Made by a program: the position numbers and the translations under genes | DNA from: Sinohyriopsis cumingii | Lineage: Eukaryota > Mollusca > Bivalvia > Unionida > Unionidae | DNA: 64,000 bases | Direction: 5' to 3' | NCBI GenBank assembly: GCA_028554795.2 | Contig: CM068827.1 | Span: 70,157,809 to 70,221,808, forward strand | In this document: positions 51,936-64,000 of the stretch, one piece after another | Numbering within the stretch: the first letter of the stretch is position 1 | Layout: every line of letters starts with the position of its first letter | Notes under the pieces: generated by a model | Seen by the model: the letters and a program-made list of their open reading frames with translations, nothing else | What the model was told of the DNA's origin: nothing | Database searches by the model: none

Positions 51936-53919
51936 AGACTGATAAATGGATAGGTAGATAAGGGTTTTAAAAATGATTAGATTGTTAAGAGAGAGAGAGG
52001 TGTTTCGGTAAACGTTCTTAAACTGAAATAGTAAACAGCTAAGAAAATAAAAGTGTTCTAACTTAATTTTAGTATTGTTGTACTATAATAACTTTGTTTA
52101 CCTTTCCACTTAAAGGTTCGTCATGTAGTTTAATTATCAACCTCATTTTTAAAAAAAAAGGTAATACCCAGTTCCACACTGAAATAGTTCAGTATCAGTG
52201 AATTCACTCTTTGCTTTTTACTGGAGAGTGTTGTGTTCACTCACATGTCTGCTTCTGCGTCCACGTCATCAATTTTTCACATCGATATTGGCGTCATGCA
52301 TCTAAACAGTCTTTGACAATCCGACTTTTGGAAATGATTTGAGAGCAATTAATTGTTAAAATTAATTATTAATTATTTGTCGATCAATTAGTATGTATCG
52401 GTCCCCTGCAACGATCACATACTCTCACTACTCACTTTTAAGTTCAGTCTAACTGCAAATAGCACAGACCCAGATCTGCCGGCGCATCATGCGCTGGCAA
52501 ATCTGGTTCTGTGCAATTTGTTAGGTGTAATCAGTAGAACAAACAACGTAGACCTGGTATGCATGTGTATTATCCTGTGGCAGATTATGATCGTTGTTTT
52601 CTGCAATTTGAGTCGACTTGTAAGCGAATACTGACGGTCAGTAATATACTCTAAACACCGCTTGTGGGTGCAAGATTTCCAGATCGCTAGTTGTTGGAGA
52701 CGATTGCCAAAATACTTCTGTCAAAGAATGTCACCCATTATAGTATTAGCCATTATCACCTAGTCACCTTGAAATCGGCAGCATAGATCAAAACATTGAA
52801 ATGTTCCGATTCGGTAATCTCTGCACTTTCGGAGCTCACAAACTGTCAGTGATCAGGTTAGGACTTGAAAGTCGACAACACACACACACACACACACACA
52901 CACATTGGAATAATGTGGTACATATAAATCGGAAATAAAGGTCATGATATACGTACAAGGCAATATCGCAGTGTATAAAACCTGCGGATCATAACACATT
53001 GCAAACTGAACACTACCTCTCTCTCTCTCTCTTTCACACACACTTGCCAGCTGTAAAGTACATTTAAAACTTGAGCTGCACATCGACACACGCGTAGAGA
53101 TCTATTTTTAAAACTATTTATATTTTATGTTGTTATGTGCATTTTGTACCTGTCGATCTCTATAGCGAGTTGTCTGTGCATTTTTTCATCCACCCATCCA
53201 TATGTATGTTTATCTACCTTCTTATTCATATATGCTTAGTTATGAATAATGATCATCATAAAGCAATTATGCTTGCAGTCTGTTACATTATAGATAAACA
53301 AAACGATTCAAAGACGAGTGCAAATTAGAGACTATTGTCCAACAGAACGATCATATGCTATTTAAAAGATAGCCTGTCATTCAGTGTCTTATTTTAGATC
53401 TTCTAGTCAGACGAGCTTATGCGATGGCCTGTTGTCGGACGTCCGGCCATTGTCTGTCTTTGAACAGAAGTTTATTATCGATAGTTCTTCTGAACGACTA
53501 GGAGGATTGTCATAAAACTGTACAGACACCTTCAATCAAAGGTCGTGTTTGTTGTGAATCATAACGTTGCCACAGGGAGACCGGATATGGCTACCAAGGC
53601 AGCAATCTTGAATATACTGTTATAGCCACTTTTCATGAACTGTTGGTCATATCGGCATGAGGTTTTTGTTATTAAAAAAAAACTTCTTATTCTTTTTATT
53701 TGGTCTTAAATACAAATGGTGCAGATCTTACATACAGTATGGTAATATCAGCATGGGGATTTCAGTAAAAGACGTCTGATGTATATACTGGTGTCCTAAA
53801 TGAAAACGGTACCGATCAGATACAGCTGACACAGCGGCCATCTTGAAAATCGTTTTATGGCTACTCCTTCTGAACTACTTCTTGCTGGTTTGGGGATAAA
53901 GAATAGGTCCGATCCCCCA
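51936..53919. other. Intergenic DNA, no gene seen
   Basis: (AC)n at ~52877-52905 and (CT)n at ~53017-53034. No supported coding region. Confidence 0.45.
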
Positions 53920-54055
53920 CCCAGTGGCTCTGTAGTTAGCTTTCTGTTTTGCGACCGAAAGGGTACAGGCTTGAATCCTACCATCGGATCAGTCTGGGTC
54001 GGTTATTCTGGTTTGGCCTTGGGCAAGATGCTTTTCTCCATTTGTATGGGTACTA
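53920..54055 (+). mobile_element. tRNA-derived SINE (family 3)
   Basis: A-box-like TGGCTCTGTAGTTAGC and B-box-like GGCTTGAATCC near 53969; the 3' part has CTTGGGCAAGATGCTTTTCT, a motif common at SINE 3' ends. It directly precedes a LINE fragment. Confidence 0.6.
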
Positions 54056-54069
54056 TTCTGATCACATTC

Positions 54070-54330
54070 TGATCACAACACAAAGACTTTCTCATTCACA
54101 CCTTTTACCTCAAACAGTAAATATCAGCAACACCAACATTAAATTCACACAGTCAGTATGAAACCTAGGTGTTACTCTGGACAGTACTCTCACATTGCAC
54201 CAACATGTCATGAACATATGCAAGGCTTCATATCTTGACCTGAGACGCATCAGCTCCATTCGCAAATATCTTTCAGTTGATGCCACTAAAACACTGGTGT
54301 GTTCAGTATCTTCCAGTACAGTACTTTAAA
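54070..54330 (+). pseudogene. Degenerate LINE reverse transcriptase fragment
   Basis: One frame gives VTLDSTLTLHQHVMNICKAS, YLDLRRISSIRKYLSVDAT and KTLVCSVSS, the C-terminal RT segment of CR1/jockey-like LINEs. An in-frame TGA precedes it at 54159. A ~260-bp fragment only. Confidence 0.7.
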
Positions 54331-56848
54331 AGCGTTCATGCCCCGGATATTGCATTTACTCGGAATAAGTAACTTGAATCTTCTGCCAGACATGCTGGAT
54401 ACGCAATTTTGTTGCACTAAGACATTATATGCCACTGTTGGAAAGGTCTGCAATTTTCAGCTGACATGCAATTCTTAAAATTACATCTTCCATCGATTGC
54501 TACCATGCAATTAAAAAAAGATCCAGTCTCACGAATTGTGTATATTACAATGCCAGTTTGCCTTAATTAGATTTAATTATTCGTCTGTTCGAAAATGTTG
54601 CAATTTTTGGTTAACCTGCAATTCTTCAAACTACATCTTCCATCAGTTTGATTAGAAATTGCTAGCATGCAGTCAAGACATGCGTATTGAAAGTACAGTG
54701 CTTATTTCTATGCGGGATGTCTCGGTTGGGCTTTTTACTCACCGATTCGAAAATGTCTGCAATTTTCCAGGGATATGTAATTTCAAGTTACATCTTACAA
54801 TGTTACTTGAGCGACCAAAAAAATCCCCCCAAACCCACCAACGTTCTGTTTGCTGGAGAAGATTGGAACTAAGTATGGAAATTGAGTTGAATGATTGATT
54901 TGCGCTGACGTCATTGACATGCACATTGCATGCTTATGGAAAATTGAGTCTTCCAAAGAAATGAGTTTTCATTGTCAGAGGATATTAAAATAACACCGAA
55001 TGATATCGATTTATTCGTTTAAATATACTGAGACGACGAAATCCTGTTTATTTGTCTTTAGTTATTTTTTGGAATCCTATTAGCAAGGCCTATTTTTAAT
55101 CTGCTGGATGTAGTCTGTTATAATTGTCTCCTGTTAATTTGTCTGCAAACATTCTTGATTTGACCTACTATTAAGGCTTGCTATTAATCTGCCTACAGTA
55201 CCTACCATTGCAGATATCCACTTGTTAATTTTTTTATAAAACAATTTTAGTCTGCTAAGGTAACGCAAGGTGGGGCAAAAGTAGAATCGTTATATGGCAC
55301 ATAATTCTTAAGGCTGTTCATTATTTGACATTAATGTAGACTACTAATTTTTTATATTTTTTTTGTACAATTTAACTGATGAAATTTGCTTTCATTTAAT
55401 ACCTCAAGAACAAGTTGTCATAAACCTAGACGCCTCGAAGAAAGAGCTTTCTTTCTTGGTAAACTAATAATATTAGCCTGCGGGATTTTTTTTTTTTTTT
55501 TTTTTTTTTAAGGGTAAAACCACGGATTTATTTCATACGTATAACCCCATCTTAATTTTCGATAAATGTCGCGTGCTATTCTCATCACAATTCTTATCAT
55601 ACAGGCCCAAAACATAACGTTCTGGCTAAAGTAGAAAACTTCTTTACCGATTTTGGTATTTGCAAAGGATCGTATGCCGAGAGACATGCATTTCTTCAAA
55701 CCACATATAAATTAGAGAAGAAAACAATGCAACACGTGCAGTCAAAATTACTGTTTGCAGCAGATTTATCTTGGGCATACACTGGAAGTTGGAATAATCG
55801 ATATGTGATTAAAGCAGTCAGTATTGAATTTACACGCTGACGGAGACTTGGATTTTCGAGGCCTTGTTTTCTCCATGTACTTTATAGAATTCCAACAACG
55901 TAATAGTCTTTAGAACAAGCTTTTTCGTTTCCCCGTTGGATATTATGCGACTGTTGGAGATGGTAAAATTCCGTGCACATTGCTGTGGATTTATGGCTCG
56001 AATGAATAAAGCAAACATGACACACTGCGGTCGATATATATTATACATGACCTGAATCGACGTGATCTAAAACACTGCTACAGCCGGACATTGTTGATAA
56101 AACTACATGTAAAGTGGTAGGAAAACAACTGTCCTTGCAAATCTGTGTATCTCTTAGTCTTTTAAACATAATAATTCGCCCAAAACGTACCTCATATTTT
56201 GTTTCATTCTTTCATGGTTGCTAATTTTAGTGTTACTGACACGACCCGAAACGTCTTTTCATGTAATTACTCTCTCTTTTCTGGCCAAGATTACGGTCGA
56301 GCTAATAATAACTGTCGACTCCTATACGTCCGACATCGTCTAACCAAGGAAATCTCTTGATGTCCGCTTTTATGGATGGCAATAAAAGTAGCTATCGTAC
56401 GGAAATCTGGCATCATGTCAGGCAATAATGAAAGCAATAATAGCCAGGATAACATGGCAGATCCAAAAAGGACAAGTCGTCATATTGGACAGTATTACAA
56501 ATAACGATATTAATGTTACGAGTAATAGCAATGATTCGTCTTTTAGATAAAACTTCTACGTCACTTATAAAACTTGATAAAGCGGCTCTTGTTTGGTACA
56601 TTTTTCAAGTGGTAATTACGTAATACGCAGATGTTGCTATCCTGTGATATCTAGTTGCAGTAGAAATTACGGGTAAGACAATGTTTTGACCTGAATGCGT
56701 TTTGATTTAGTTGTATATATGTATAGCGATGGGATATACTACCATATTCAGCAACATGTTAAATTTTGTTTTGTACAATAAAACTGCGTTTAGTAGATAT
56801 ATAATATTACCTGTACTACTTTTCCTTGAGCGAGTCGAAGAGCGAGTG

Positions 56849-56880
<32 letters not shown>

Positions 56881-57540
56881 CGTTTCTACCTACCAAAAAA
56901 AACAAACAAAAAAAAAACAGGGTTTTAACCCATTTATATATGTATCATGAACTATTTAATACGAAGCCTCTGAGTTACGCAAACTGTGCTTGGGTGCATT
57001 AGGATCTTTTTAATATTAAGCCTCTGATTTGCGCAAACTAAGCTAGGGTGCATTAGGAATCTATTTAATATTAGCATGCTTCATCCTAAAATACGTAGTA
57101 GGTTATGGTCGAATACCCATAGAATAGAGCTTTGCGGGGAAAGGTTAAATACGATAATAAATATTGTGAATGAAATTGCTTGCTTTACTAACCCACGCAA
57201 GCGGTACGCCTGCTTGAATAAGCTTTGAAAATGTTTGTTTTTTCAGGCAGGACTGGCGTTTTGGATGACCTATTTTAACATCCGATATCTAATAAAAATG
57301 AAATCTGCATTACTGTAATAGGTGTGATCACTTTATAACGAAACTGTTGATAATGGTTTTGCATTGTAAGCAGGTTACTGTACTGATTTGGTGTTGTTTG
57401 TCATATGTATACGACAATGATAATCAACCTGTTTTCTATTTGTTGTTCGCTTACAAACATTTTTACTTTAGGTTGCTTAAAGCCTAAATGTTTTACACTG
57501 ACCTTTTCTTGAGTTTAATATCGTGTTTTCATCAGTGTAG
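54331..57540. other. Intergenic DNA, no gene seen
   Basis: Poly(T) at ~55487-55510, (CA)n at ~56848-56882. A duplicated ~65-bp segment at ~56960 and ~57010 (AATACGAAGCCTCTGA / AATATTAAGCCTCTGA). No supported coding region. Confidence 0.45.
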
Positions 57541-57700
57541 GAAATTTCGGTTGCTCAGTTAGTAGAGCGTCAGACTCGTAAGTCTCGGGTCGCGAGTTCA
57601 ATACCAGACCAGGTCCGATGCCACGTTGTGTGCTTGGGAAGGCTCCCATTTCCTCGTCATGATATAGCCAGTGATGTGCTAAATAAAAGTATATTTGCAT
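57541..57700 (+). mobile_element. tRNA-derived SINE (family 4), tRNA-Thr-like head
   Basis: GGTTGCTCAGTTAGTAGAGC (D arm/A box), an anticodon-like stem-loop CAGACTCGTAAGTCT, and a B-box-like GAGTTCAATACC, then GTGCTTGGGAAGGCTCCCAT as 3' body. The acceptor stem does not pair, so it is a SINE head rather than a working tRNA gene. Confidence 0.6.
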
Positions 57701-58784
57701 CCCACAAGAATAACAACAAAATCGCTCATGGCGTTCTCCAAAGAAACGAAACCTGTCTTTATCATCTTGGGTTTGAAGCATTTTTAATTCAAAACGTATT
57801 GACTGGAAATCATATATTGATTGGCAGGCTGTAAGGTTGTAATATGGTTGGTAATGCAAGTTGTGTATTTGTTGAATTTTAAGAATACAACCAAGGTTAT
57901 ATACAAAAGGTTGTATATTTGTTGATTTACTGGAATTGTTTAATTATATTGCTGTCTCTGGGGATGCATTTCCAAACTTTAATGGAAATCGAATTAAGCC
58001 CCAAGCTAATGGTGTTGATGTGACTGTGGCGGCTTGTATCGTGTTGTTGTACCAAAAGTCTTTTGTTGAAACACAGTTATATAATTCCAGGTCTGAATTT
58101 ACCATAAATCCAGTGAATGTCTCTGTCCAAGAATTTTTTTTTTTTTTTTTGAGCATTCTGTATTTCCAGATAAAATAATCACTGAATTAAATAATTTGTT
58201 TAAATAAATTCCAGCCCAAATAAACTTCTGGACACAACAATAATAGAAAATTTATTGTACTAGATCTTAAAACGCGAATGAATAATTCTTCCAATAACAA
58301 GATTATTTAGTCCTCTACTCTACCGCAGGTCACAATTAAGCATTTTCTAAAACAAAAAACTATTACCTAATGAAGAATAAGCTTCTAGAAGGTTCTTAAT
58401 GTTGACAAAATAAAATGTTAGTTATTATCAGAAAGTCTGTTACTAAAAGTATAATATATAACGTGGATTATGTCACGTACGCCAGGTAAATTATGGGGGA
58501 TCCCAGTAACCTAGAGCCAGACCCAAATAAACTTTTTTACTTCTTTTAATAATGATCCTAATATTAAACCCATACACATGGATAATGTTTTAGCAATGTA
58601 TTAGTTGTTTACGGAATAAAATGGTGTATGTTAGGATTCGAATGATCTGTAGAAGAGTTTAACACATGAGTGCTAACATACATTTTGCTTTAAGAACTTT
58701 GTTTATAATGTTTTATCCTCAGTTATTATCCTTTAACCATTATATCTTCACAGTTGAGACGTGTAATCCTCTAGCATTACCAGG
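57701..58784. other. Intergenic DNA upstream of the TRIM-like gene
   Basis: A T run at ~58134-58151. The promoter of the next gene must lie here, but no clear TATA box is identified. Confidence 0.5.
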
Positions 58785-60426
58785 ATGACAGAAGCTGCCT
58801 CAAAGAAACTGGAAGAAAAGCTGAAACAATTTGAAGAGAACACAACAGCAGGTGAGCAGTTATTCCCTTTGTTTTCGAATCTCATTTCTGCATTAATTAC
58901 CACCAATAGTTATTACTGGCGTTTCAGACCGAGTACGGCAATGTCTGCCTGGCAAAGTGAAAATAATAACTCCACGTGATCTTCGCTGCTTGCCTGTTGC
59001 GAGATTCGCAACGTCCATGACCGAACACAAAAAGTAATACAGTTCAATTAAAAAGTATAATTAAAGCACCATATCACGGAAAATGCACAGAATTTAAGTT
59101 TAAAAAAGCCTTTGAAATCACGTCAATAAAATTCACAGTCAAGTCATTCGTTACACAATTTTTTTAGAGTTGTCTTCTTTTTATAAAGGTTAATCACGTG
59201 GATTGACATCAGACAATATTTTATTAAATACAAAGAATCTTTTGCGCTATCAGGAATGTACATGTAGCACACTTTAAAAAATTATGCAGGTTTCACAATT
59301 CACAAAATTAATGTCTATCGTTTAATTCTTTTTATTTTATTTTTTTATTTATTTTTTTTGTTTTGTTGGTTTTAACGGAACGTTTATCATTTCAGATGAA
59401 AGTAAGGTAACCTCTACAGTCAAACCTTACCTTCCTGACGGTCGGAAGCGAAACTTAATCCTGGACGAGGAAAGATTTGAGGACACTTTTTTGAAGTGTT
59501 TGATTTGCCGAGAAACATATGATGAAAGCGACAAATTACCAAAAATGCTTCCATGTCATCACACCTTCTGCCTTGACTGCCTGCGACAGATGTTTCGTGT
59601 AGAAGGCGAATATCGTCAGACGCTGACGTCCGCGTTTCGTAGTATGCCTATGGCTGTAAAGATCAGTTGTCCGACCTGCCGTGAGGGTTTGATTGCTTCC
59701 GAGGCAGAAATTAGAAGGCTTCCAAATGACCACACAGTGTTGGAACTCGTGTCGTTTGTAAAACGTATTGGAAAGCAAGATGTGCCGTACTGCGATAAGC
59801 ATCAAATGCAGCCATTGAACTTTTTCTGCGAACCTTGCATGGCGCCAGTATGTTGTGATTGTACAGTTATTGATCACAAAGAAAGAAATGGTCACTTGGT
59901 CATCAATCTAGAGGAAGCAATGGCAAAATACTCACCTACCTTAGACGTCACTCTCGGAGATATTGCTAAACAAAAGAAAGCCATGGAAGAAAAACGGCAG
60001 GCTTTAGTAAAGGGTTTTGACAACGTGGAGCAAATACAGCGCGAGCTTGCTGTTCAAATAAGGCAAACATTCGACCGAATAAGAGATGCTGTTGACGCGA
60101 GAGAACGAGAGTTGTTTGAGCTTTCAGAACATCAGATTGAGCGAAAACAGAATTCGCTGAAGGACATCATGAAACAGGTCACAGACCGGGAAGCCATTTT
60201 AGATCAGCAAAGGGAAAAACTAGAGCAAGCCAAAGAAAGGAAAGATCTAGTCCACATGTTTGAACTAAACGAGGCTGCAAAGGACACGCTTGCAGTAGAA
60301 GTTGATATTCCAGTAACCAAACCATCGGACGATTTCTCTGTTAGTTTCCAGTTCAACAGCCGCCAAGAAGCTAGCATCAGGCAAACCATAACAAACTTTG
60401 GTGATGTCACCTTTAAATTTGAATAA
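58785..60426 (+). CDS. TRIM-like RING/B-box/coiled-coil E3 ligase, ~365 aa, two exons
   Basis: Exon 1, 58785-58851, starts MTEAASKKLEEKLKQFEE and ends at GTGAGC. Exon 2, 59396-60426, follows TCATTTCAG; the junction is phase 1 and completes an Asp codon. The RING finger is C3HC4 with Cys57, Cys60, Cys76, His78, Cys81, Cys84, Cys114 and Cys117, with a long loop before the last pair. A B-box 2 has Cys155, His158, Cys167, Cys170, Cys175, Cys178, His183 and His189. Residues ~195-330 are a long coiled coil. The protein ends 35 residues later (FGDVTFKFE) with no SPRY, NHL or filamin domain. All zinc ligands are present, so it can be active as a ubiquitin ligase; the substrate is unknown. Such C-terminally short TRIM proteins are expanded in bivalves and often tied to innate immunity. 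Confidence 0.9.
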
Positions 60427-61604
60427 TGAATGAGACGGCTGTATTTTGTATTATTTCTCGTACATGCAGCTTAGTTGGATTTGTTCGCAAACATGTAAGC
60501 GCTCGACAAATCAGATTTCAGGGACCATAAACAGTTGTATTCCCAGCTATATTATCAATCTTTTTTAAACACCCCCTTGTGTTCTAACCTTCTCCCATAT
60601 GCGTTGGTCTCTACCCCAGCGCCTATTGCTAAAACCATGTGCTTATTGACTTGAAAAGGTTAAATTGTGCCCGGGGTGACGATGATGCCCCAAAGACATT
60701 TTGGCGCCCCAAGACCTCTGGGCAACCGCCCCGTCCGCCGCCCCCCCGTTAAGTACGCTGCAGCGTGTGCTTGCTGACACCGGGCAACATAACTGGCAGT
60801 GACCTGATATGGCTGATATGTCTTAGATTTTTCAAATCTAGTTTCTTTCAAAATATACGTTATTCGCTTTACAGTGACAAAAATAACAAAGTACACATTT
60901 TTACATTGACCTTTCACCCATCATTTTTTCTTTATTAGCATTGCTAGAACGTCCGTTGCATGCGCTGCGTATCATCAGCATATAGAGTCGTTACAGACGG
61001 AAAGAATTGTTTATGAATAGCATTATAATAATTACACACAAATGGTTGATTGTTTAACGTCTTTATGAATCAAATGAAACTTGCCGTAGACTAGAATGCT
61101 ATAGAGGCTGATGTAGTCATTAAATAAAAACGTTTTTGTCCTCTGATCTGAATTGTGGAGTTACGTTAAAGGTTCGGCTTTGATATGTAAAATTAACATG
61201 ACATTGCTATCGTAACTTGGTTTTGTTAAAAGTCGCTATAATTTATTGATATTGTGGATTATTTTATTTTTTTAGCATTTGGGCATGTGCATGGCAGACT
61301 GTTTATTTCTATAGACACAAGACAGTAAAGATTCAAAAGAACTGCAAAAGTAGAAGTACTGCGCGGGACCAAATTATCGGTTACGAGTTTTTGCTCGTTT
61401 CGAGTTTACTCCGTGTCCAAGGAATGAGAATGTTTTTACAGCGAGCCCAGGTGGGCCTTCGGGGTAATCCCGAGTATTCGAGTAATTGATGTTTGAAATG
61501 TCGAAGATTTGCTGTATTTGTAAAGTGTAAGAGCTATAGTTTAGAGCTTAATGTGCTCAAGCAGCTACAAAATATGTCTAATTGTGACTCGTAATCGAAG
61601 GATT
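60427..61604. other. Intergenic DNA downstream of the TRIM-like gene
   Basis: A GC-rich patch at ~60670-60765 (CCCGGGGTGACGATGATGCC, then a C run) looks like an old hAT-type insertion without clear ends. Otherwise nothing. Confidence 0.5.
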
Positions 61605-61752
61605 CATGTCCGCCCCTAGGGCAAGGCGAACGAGGCAGCCGCCTTGGGCCTTCTCCGCAATGCAGTTTTTTGCTTGGGGCCCCGCGCTCATCGCTTGCTG
61701 CATTGGGCCCCGCATGCTGCCTTGGGCCCCGCACATCTTAGGGCTGGACCTG
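61605..61752. mobile_element. hAT-type MITE, 148 bp, perfect 8-bp target duplication
   Basis: Starts CATGTCCGCCCCTAGG, ends TTAGGGCTGGACCTG (imperfect inverted ends). Flanked by GAAGGATT at 61597-61604 and 61753-61760. Contains internal repeats of TTGGGCCCCGC. Confidence 0.85.
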
Positions 61753-62844
61753 GAAGGATTCATACATATTTGTTCACTTAATATGTATCTTTGCCTAGAG
61801 TATCAATAGCAACACAAAGCCCTGTATGATATATTTATATCCTGATATGTTCCTTGATACATAATTCTAATATAATTCTAACGTAATGCCCATTAAAGAT
61901 GTATACACAGCCAGCATTGCTTTCCTTACAAAAATAACATTTATATTAATTTAAAGTTAGTTTTGTATGATTGTACATACATTAGTGCGAAAATGAGTCA
62001 CTGTGAAGTTCAGCAATTAAATTACATAATAATATTCTGTTTTTATTTGCTATTTAACTTACCCTCTGGTAAGGCGCATTATTTTCATTTAGATTCTAAC
62101 TCAATGGCGTAAAATCAAACGAGTTTCAACACGGATTGATGTCTAACTTTACCTAATTGAAATTGATGATATGAAATAATATAATACGTATAGAGAGTAT
62201 ATCACGTTTGAATTACCTTTTTAATGACATTTTAATTTTTACATTTTTCTCATGACTCTTGTAGCAGTCACAATAACTAAATTTAATTACATGTGTTAAG
62301 TGATCTGGAATTTTATTAATCAACTGAGATATTTCAGGGTTAATATTTTAATTACATTTGTACTTTAATACGAAGGTTTATCATCATTTGACCTGTTTCA
62401 CGTATTTAGACCCCTTTTTCGCCATATATCAATTCGAAATGTTTTGGTACTTTAAATTTTGTATCAGTATTTTATATTTTAATTCCTTTATGTTTTCGCG
62501 TTTTATTTCATTAGTCTGTCTTCCCTTTCTTTTTCGGTAAAATTATGTTTGATGGTTTACGAATTCAACTTTATCTCCTTTTGTGTGACTTTTTAATGCT
62601 TCTTTAATGGAAACGATTACTTATATTGCTGCCTACATCTAATATTAATTATTTTTTTTTTAGTTCATGCATTATTTCAAAATAGAGAATATGGCTTCTC
62701 GATATGTTCAATAGTAAATGCAACTCGCAATGAAAGCAACAAAATGATTATACTGTTGGACACCATTCAAAGCAAACTAAATAAATAAAATGATAGGGTT
62801 TAAAGTTGTGCACATGATTTACAATCATCCAAGTTTGTACCTTA
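61753..62844. other. AT-rich intergenic DNA, no gene seen
   Basis: No supported coding region or repeat. Confidence 0.5.
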
Positions 62845-63051
62845 TGGGGATGACGAGTGGTTAACGGCGCTCGCGTTTACAGATCACTATCATTTTCCCT
62901 TTCTCCGCGTGGTTTCTAGCCTCTAATTGGCGAACGTGGATATATGAGAACACTTGCCAGTAGATTCGATTGGGTTGGTGGTCCTTCCCGGGTTTTTATC
63001 TGGGGTTTTTTCCCCACTAGATCTGATCGCCATGTATAGCCTATTATTTGT

Positions 63052-63052
<1 letters not shown>
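62845..63052 (+). mobile_element. tRNA-derived SINE (family 1), diverged, forward
   Basis: GACGAGTGGTTAACGGCGCT head and body to CCATGTATAGCCTATTATT, then (TA)n. The B box region (CGTGGTTTCTAGCC) is decayed. Confidence 0.7.

Positions 63053-63117
<65 letters not shown>
63053..63117 (+). repeat. (TA)n between two inverted SINEs
   Basis: About 32 TA units. Confidence 0.97.
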
Positions 63118-63127
<10 letters not shown>

Positions 63128-63277
63128 AGTGTTTAACGCCATTTTTCAGCACACGATAGGCTATACATGGCGGCCAGTATTAATGGTGGAGGAAGAACCC
63201 GGGAAATCCCCAGAAAGAACCACCGACCCTCGAGAAGCTACTGGAAAGCTTTCTCACATACCCACATTGGCCGAATC

Positions 63278-63279
<2 letters not shown>
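63118..63279 (-). mobile_element. tRNA-derived SINE (family 1), reverse, head-truncated
   Basis: Read in reverse: GGATTCGGCCAATGTGGGTA, body, GGCGTTAAACAC and (CAA)n. It faces the previous copy tail to tail across the (TA)n. Confidence 0.8.

Positions 63280-63349
<70 letters not shown>
63280..63349 (+). repeat. (TA)n microsatellite replacing the SINE head
   Basis: About 35 TA units, starting exactly where the tRNA head of the reverse SINE should be. Confidence 0.97.
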
Positions 63350-63351
<2 letters not shown>

Positions 63352-64000
63352 CACCGTATCTACTGACCTAGGAACGTACAGTAATCACTATGCTTTGAAC
63401 GTATTTTGTCGTGTAGTATGTATGATACATATAAAATCATTAATTCGTTCTAATTGTGATACTTTAGACAGGTTAGGTGCCAGAATTCATTTTAATGATA
63501 CCTGGTGATAGAAGCACATTTTCCAATAAACTTGTAACTCGGCTGCCATTGTTTAATCTTCTTTACTCCAGATTTCTTTCACACAGACATATACATCAAG
63601 GGTCACCGAGTAATCGAGTAGACTATGGCGTTAGCCTATGGTTGAGTCCGATTTTCGGCTGGACCAACGTAACATGATTGTGACGGTCAGTGACACTGGA
63701 CCAACCAGCTCCAATTAAATGTTTCCACATTTATGCTTCAGATGACCGTTTTGTATGATTTTTTCTGTTCATTTTTGTTTTTTTAAAGTATGGATGATTT
63801 TCATATCGAGTTTGGAATCGCAAGGAAAAGCCGAACTTGAAAAGAATTGATTGTACCGCACATTATACAACATTACACGAGATTTTACTGATCTTGCTTT
63901 CATAAAAACCTGTGAACTACGTTATTTACTTTTGAAAATTAAAAAATATCCGTTAACCGAAAATTTAGCAAGAAACAATATATTTTCAAGAAACGCCGTG
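63350..64000. other. Intergenic DNA to window end
   Basis: No supported gene or repeat. Confidence 0.45.

Noticed and set aside
57546-57620. Possible functional tRNA-Thr gene
   Set aside because: The D-arm and anticodon arm look right, but the acceptor stem does not pair and SINE body sequence follows.

Overview
This is a repeat-rich, AT-rich metazoan nuclear window, most likely from a mollusc. The evidence is intron-bearing genes with GT-AG sites, a RING/B-box TRIM-type gene, several tRNA-derived SINE families (one with a 3' body I recognise as common in gastropods and bivalves), non-LTR retrotransposon fragments, hAT-type MITEs and very long (TA)n, (TGTA)n and (CA)n microsatellites. I cannot name the species. 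Coding density is low and most open frames are incidental.

Layout. 1-2130: a tandem array of three small transcription units encoding Lys/Glu-rich, non-histone proteins. Each ends in a textbook replication-dependent-histone 3' stem-loop plus a purine-rich downstream element, and two have a shared promoter block with a TATA box. 2190-2520: a fragment of a repeat that recurs as the terminal repeat of the 30-47 kb element, then a 49-bp tandem repeat. 2743-3819: the last two exons of a multi-pass membrane protein. 5-12 kb: SINE, minisatellites, microsatellites and a dead LINE. 12.1-24.2 kb: a diverged tandem segmental duplication whose second unit carries a complete two-exon mucin-like type I membrane protein gene (18198-21342); the first unit keeps only a Thr-rich relic. 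24.3-30.3 kb: minisatellite and AT-rich non-coding DNA.

30.3-47.25 kb: a giant imperfect palindrome. Both outer ends carry the same terminal repeat, and both arms carry the same inward-reading cassette of virus-like genes: a tail or core protein, a small basic protein, a major-capsid-like protein, a membrane-active protein and adenovirus-type protease remnant (left arm only), a fibre-like repeat (right arm), a small membrane protein and a large penton-like structural protein. AT-rich tandem repeats follow, then a degenerate HNH/NUMOD endonuclease on the opposite strand, all mirrored around a (TA)n tract at 38.4-38.5 kb. Both arms are broken by different stops, frameshifts and deletions, so this is an old endogenised Polinton/adintovirus-like element in head-to-head form, not a live virus and not a simple assembly mirror. 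I see no polymerase or integrase.

47.3-64 kb: hAT MITEs, SINEs, a LINE fragment, and a two-exon TRIM-like RING/B-box/coiled-coil gene (58785-60426). The host genes look unrelated in function. The two parts most worth following up are the histone-ended cassettes and the palindromic viral element; they may be linked, because the element's terminal repeat sits directly behind the cassettes.
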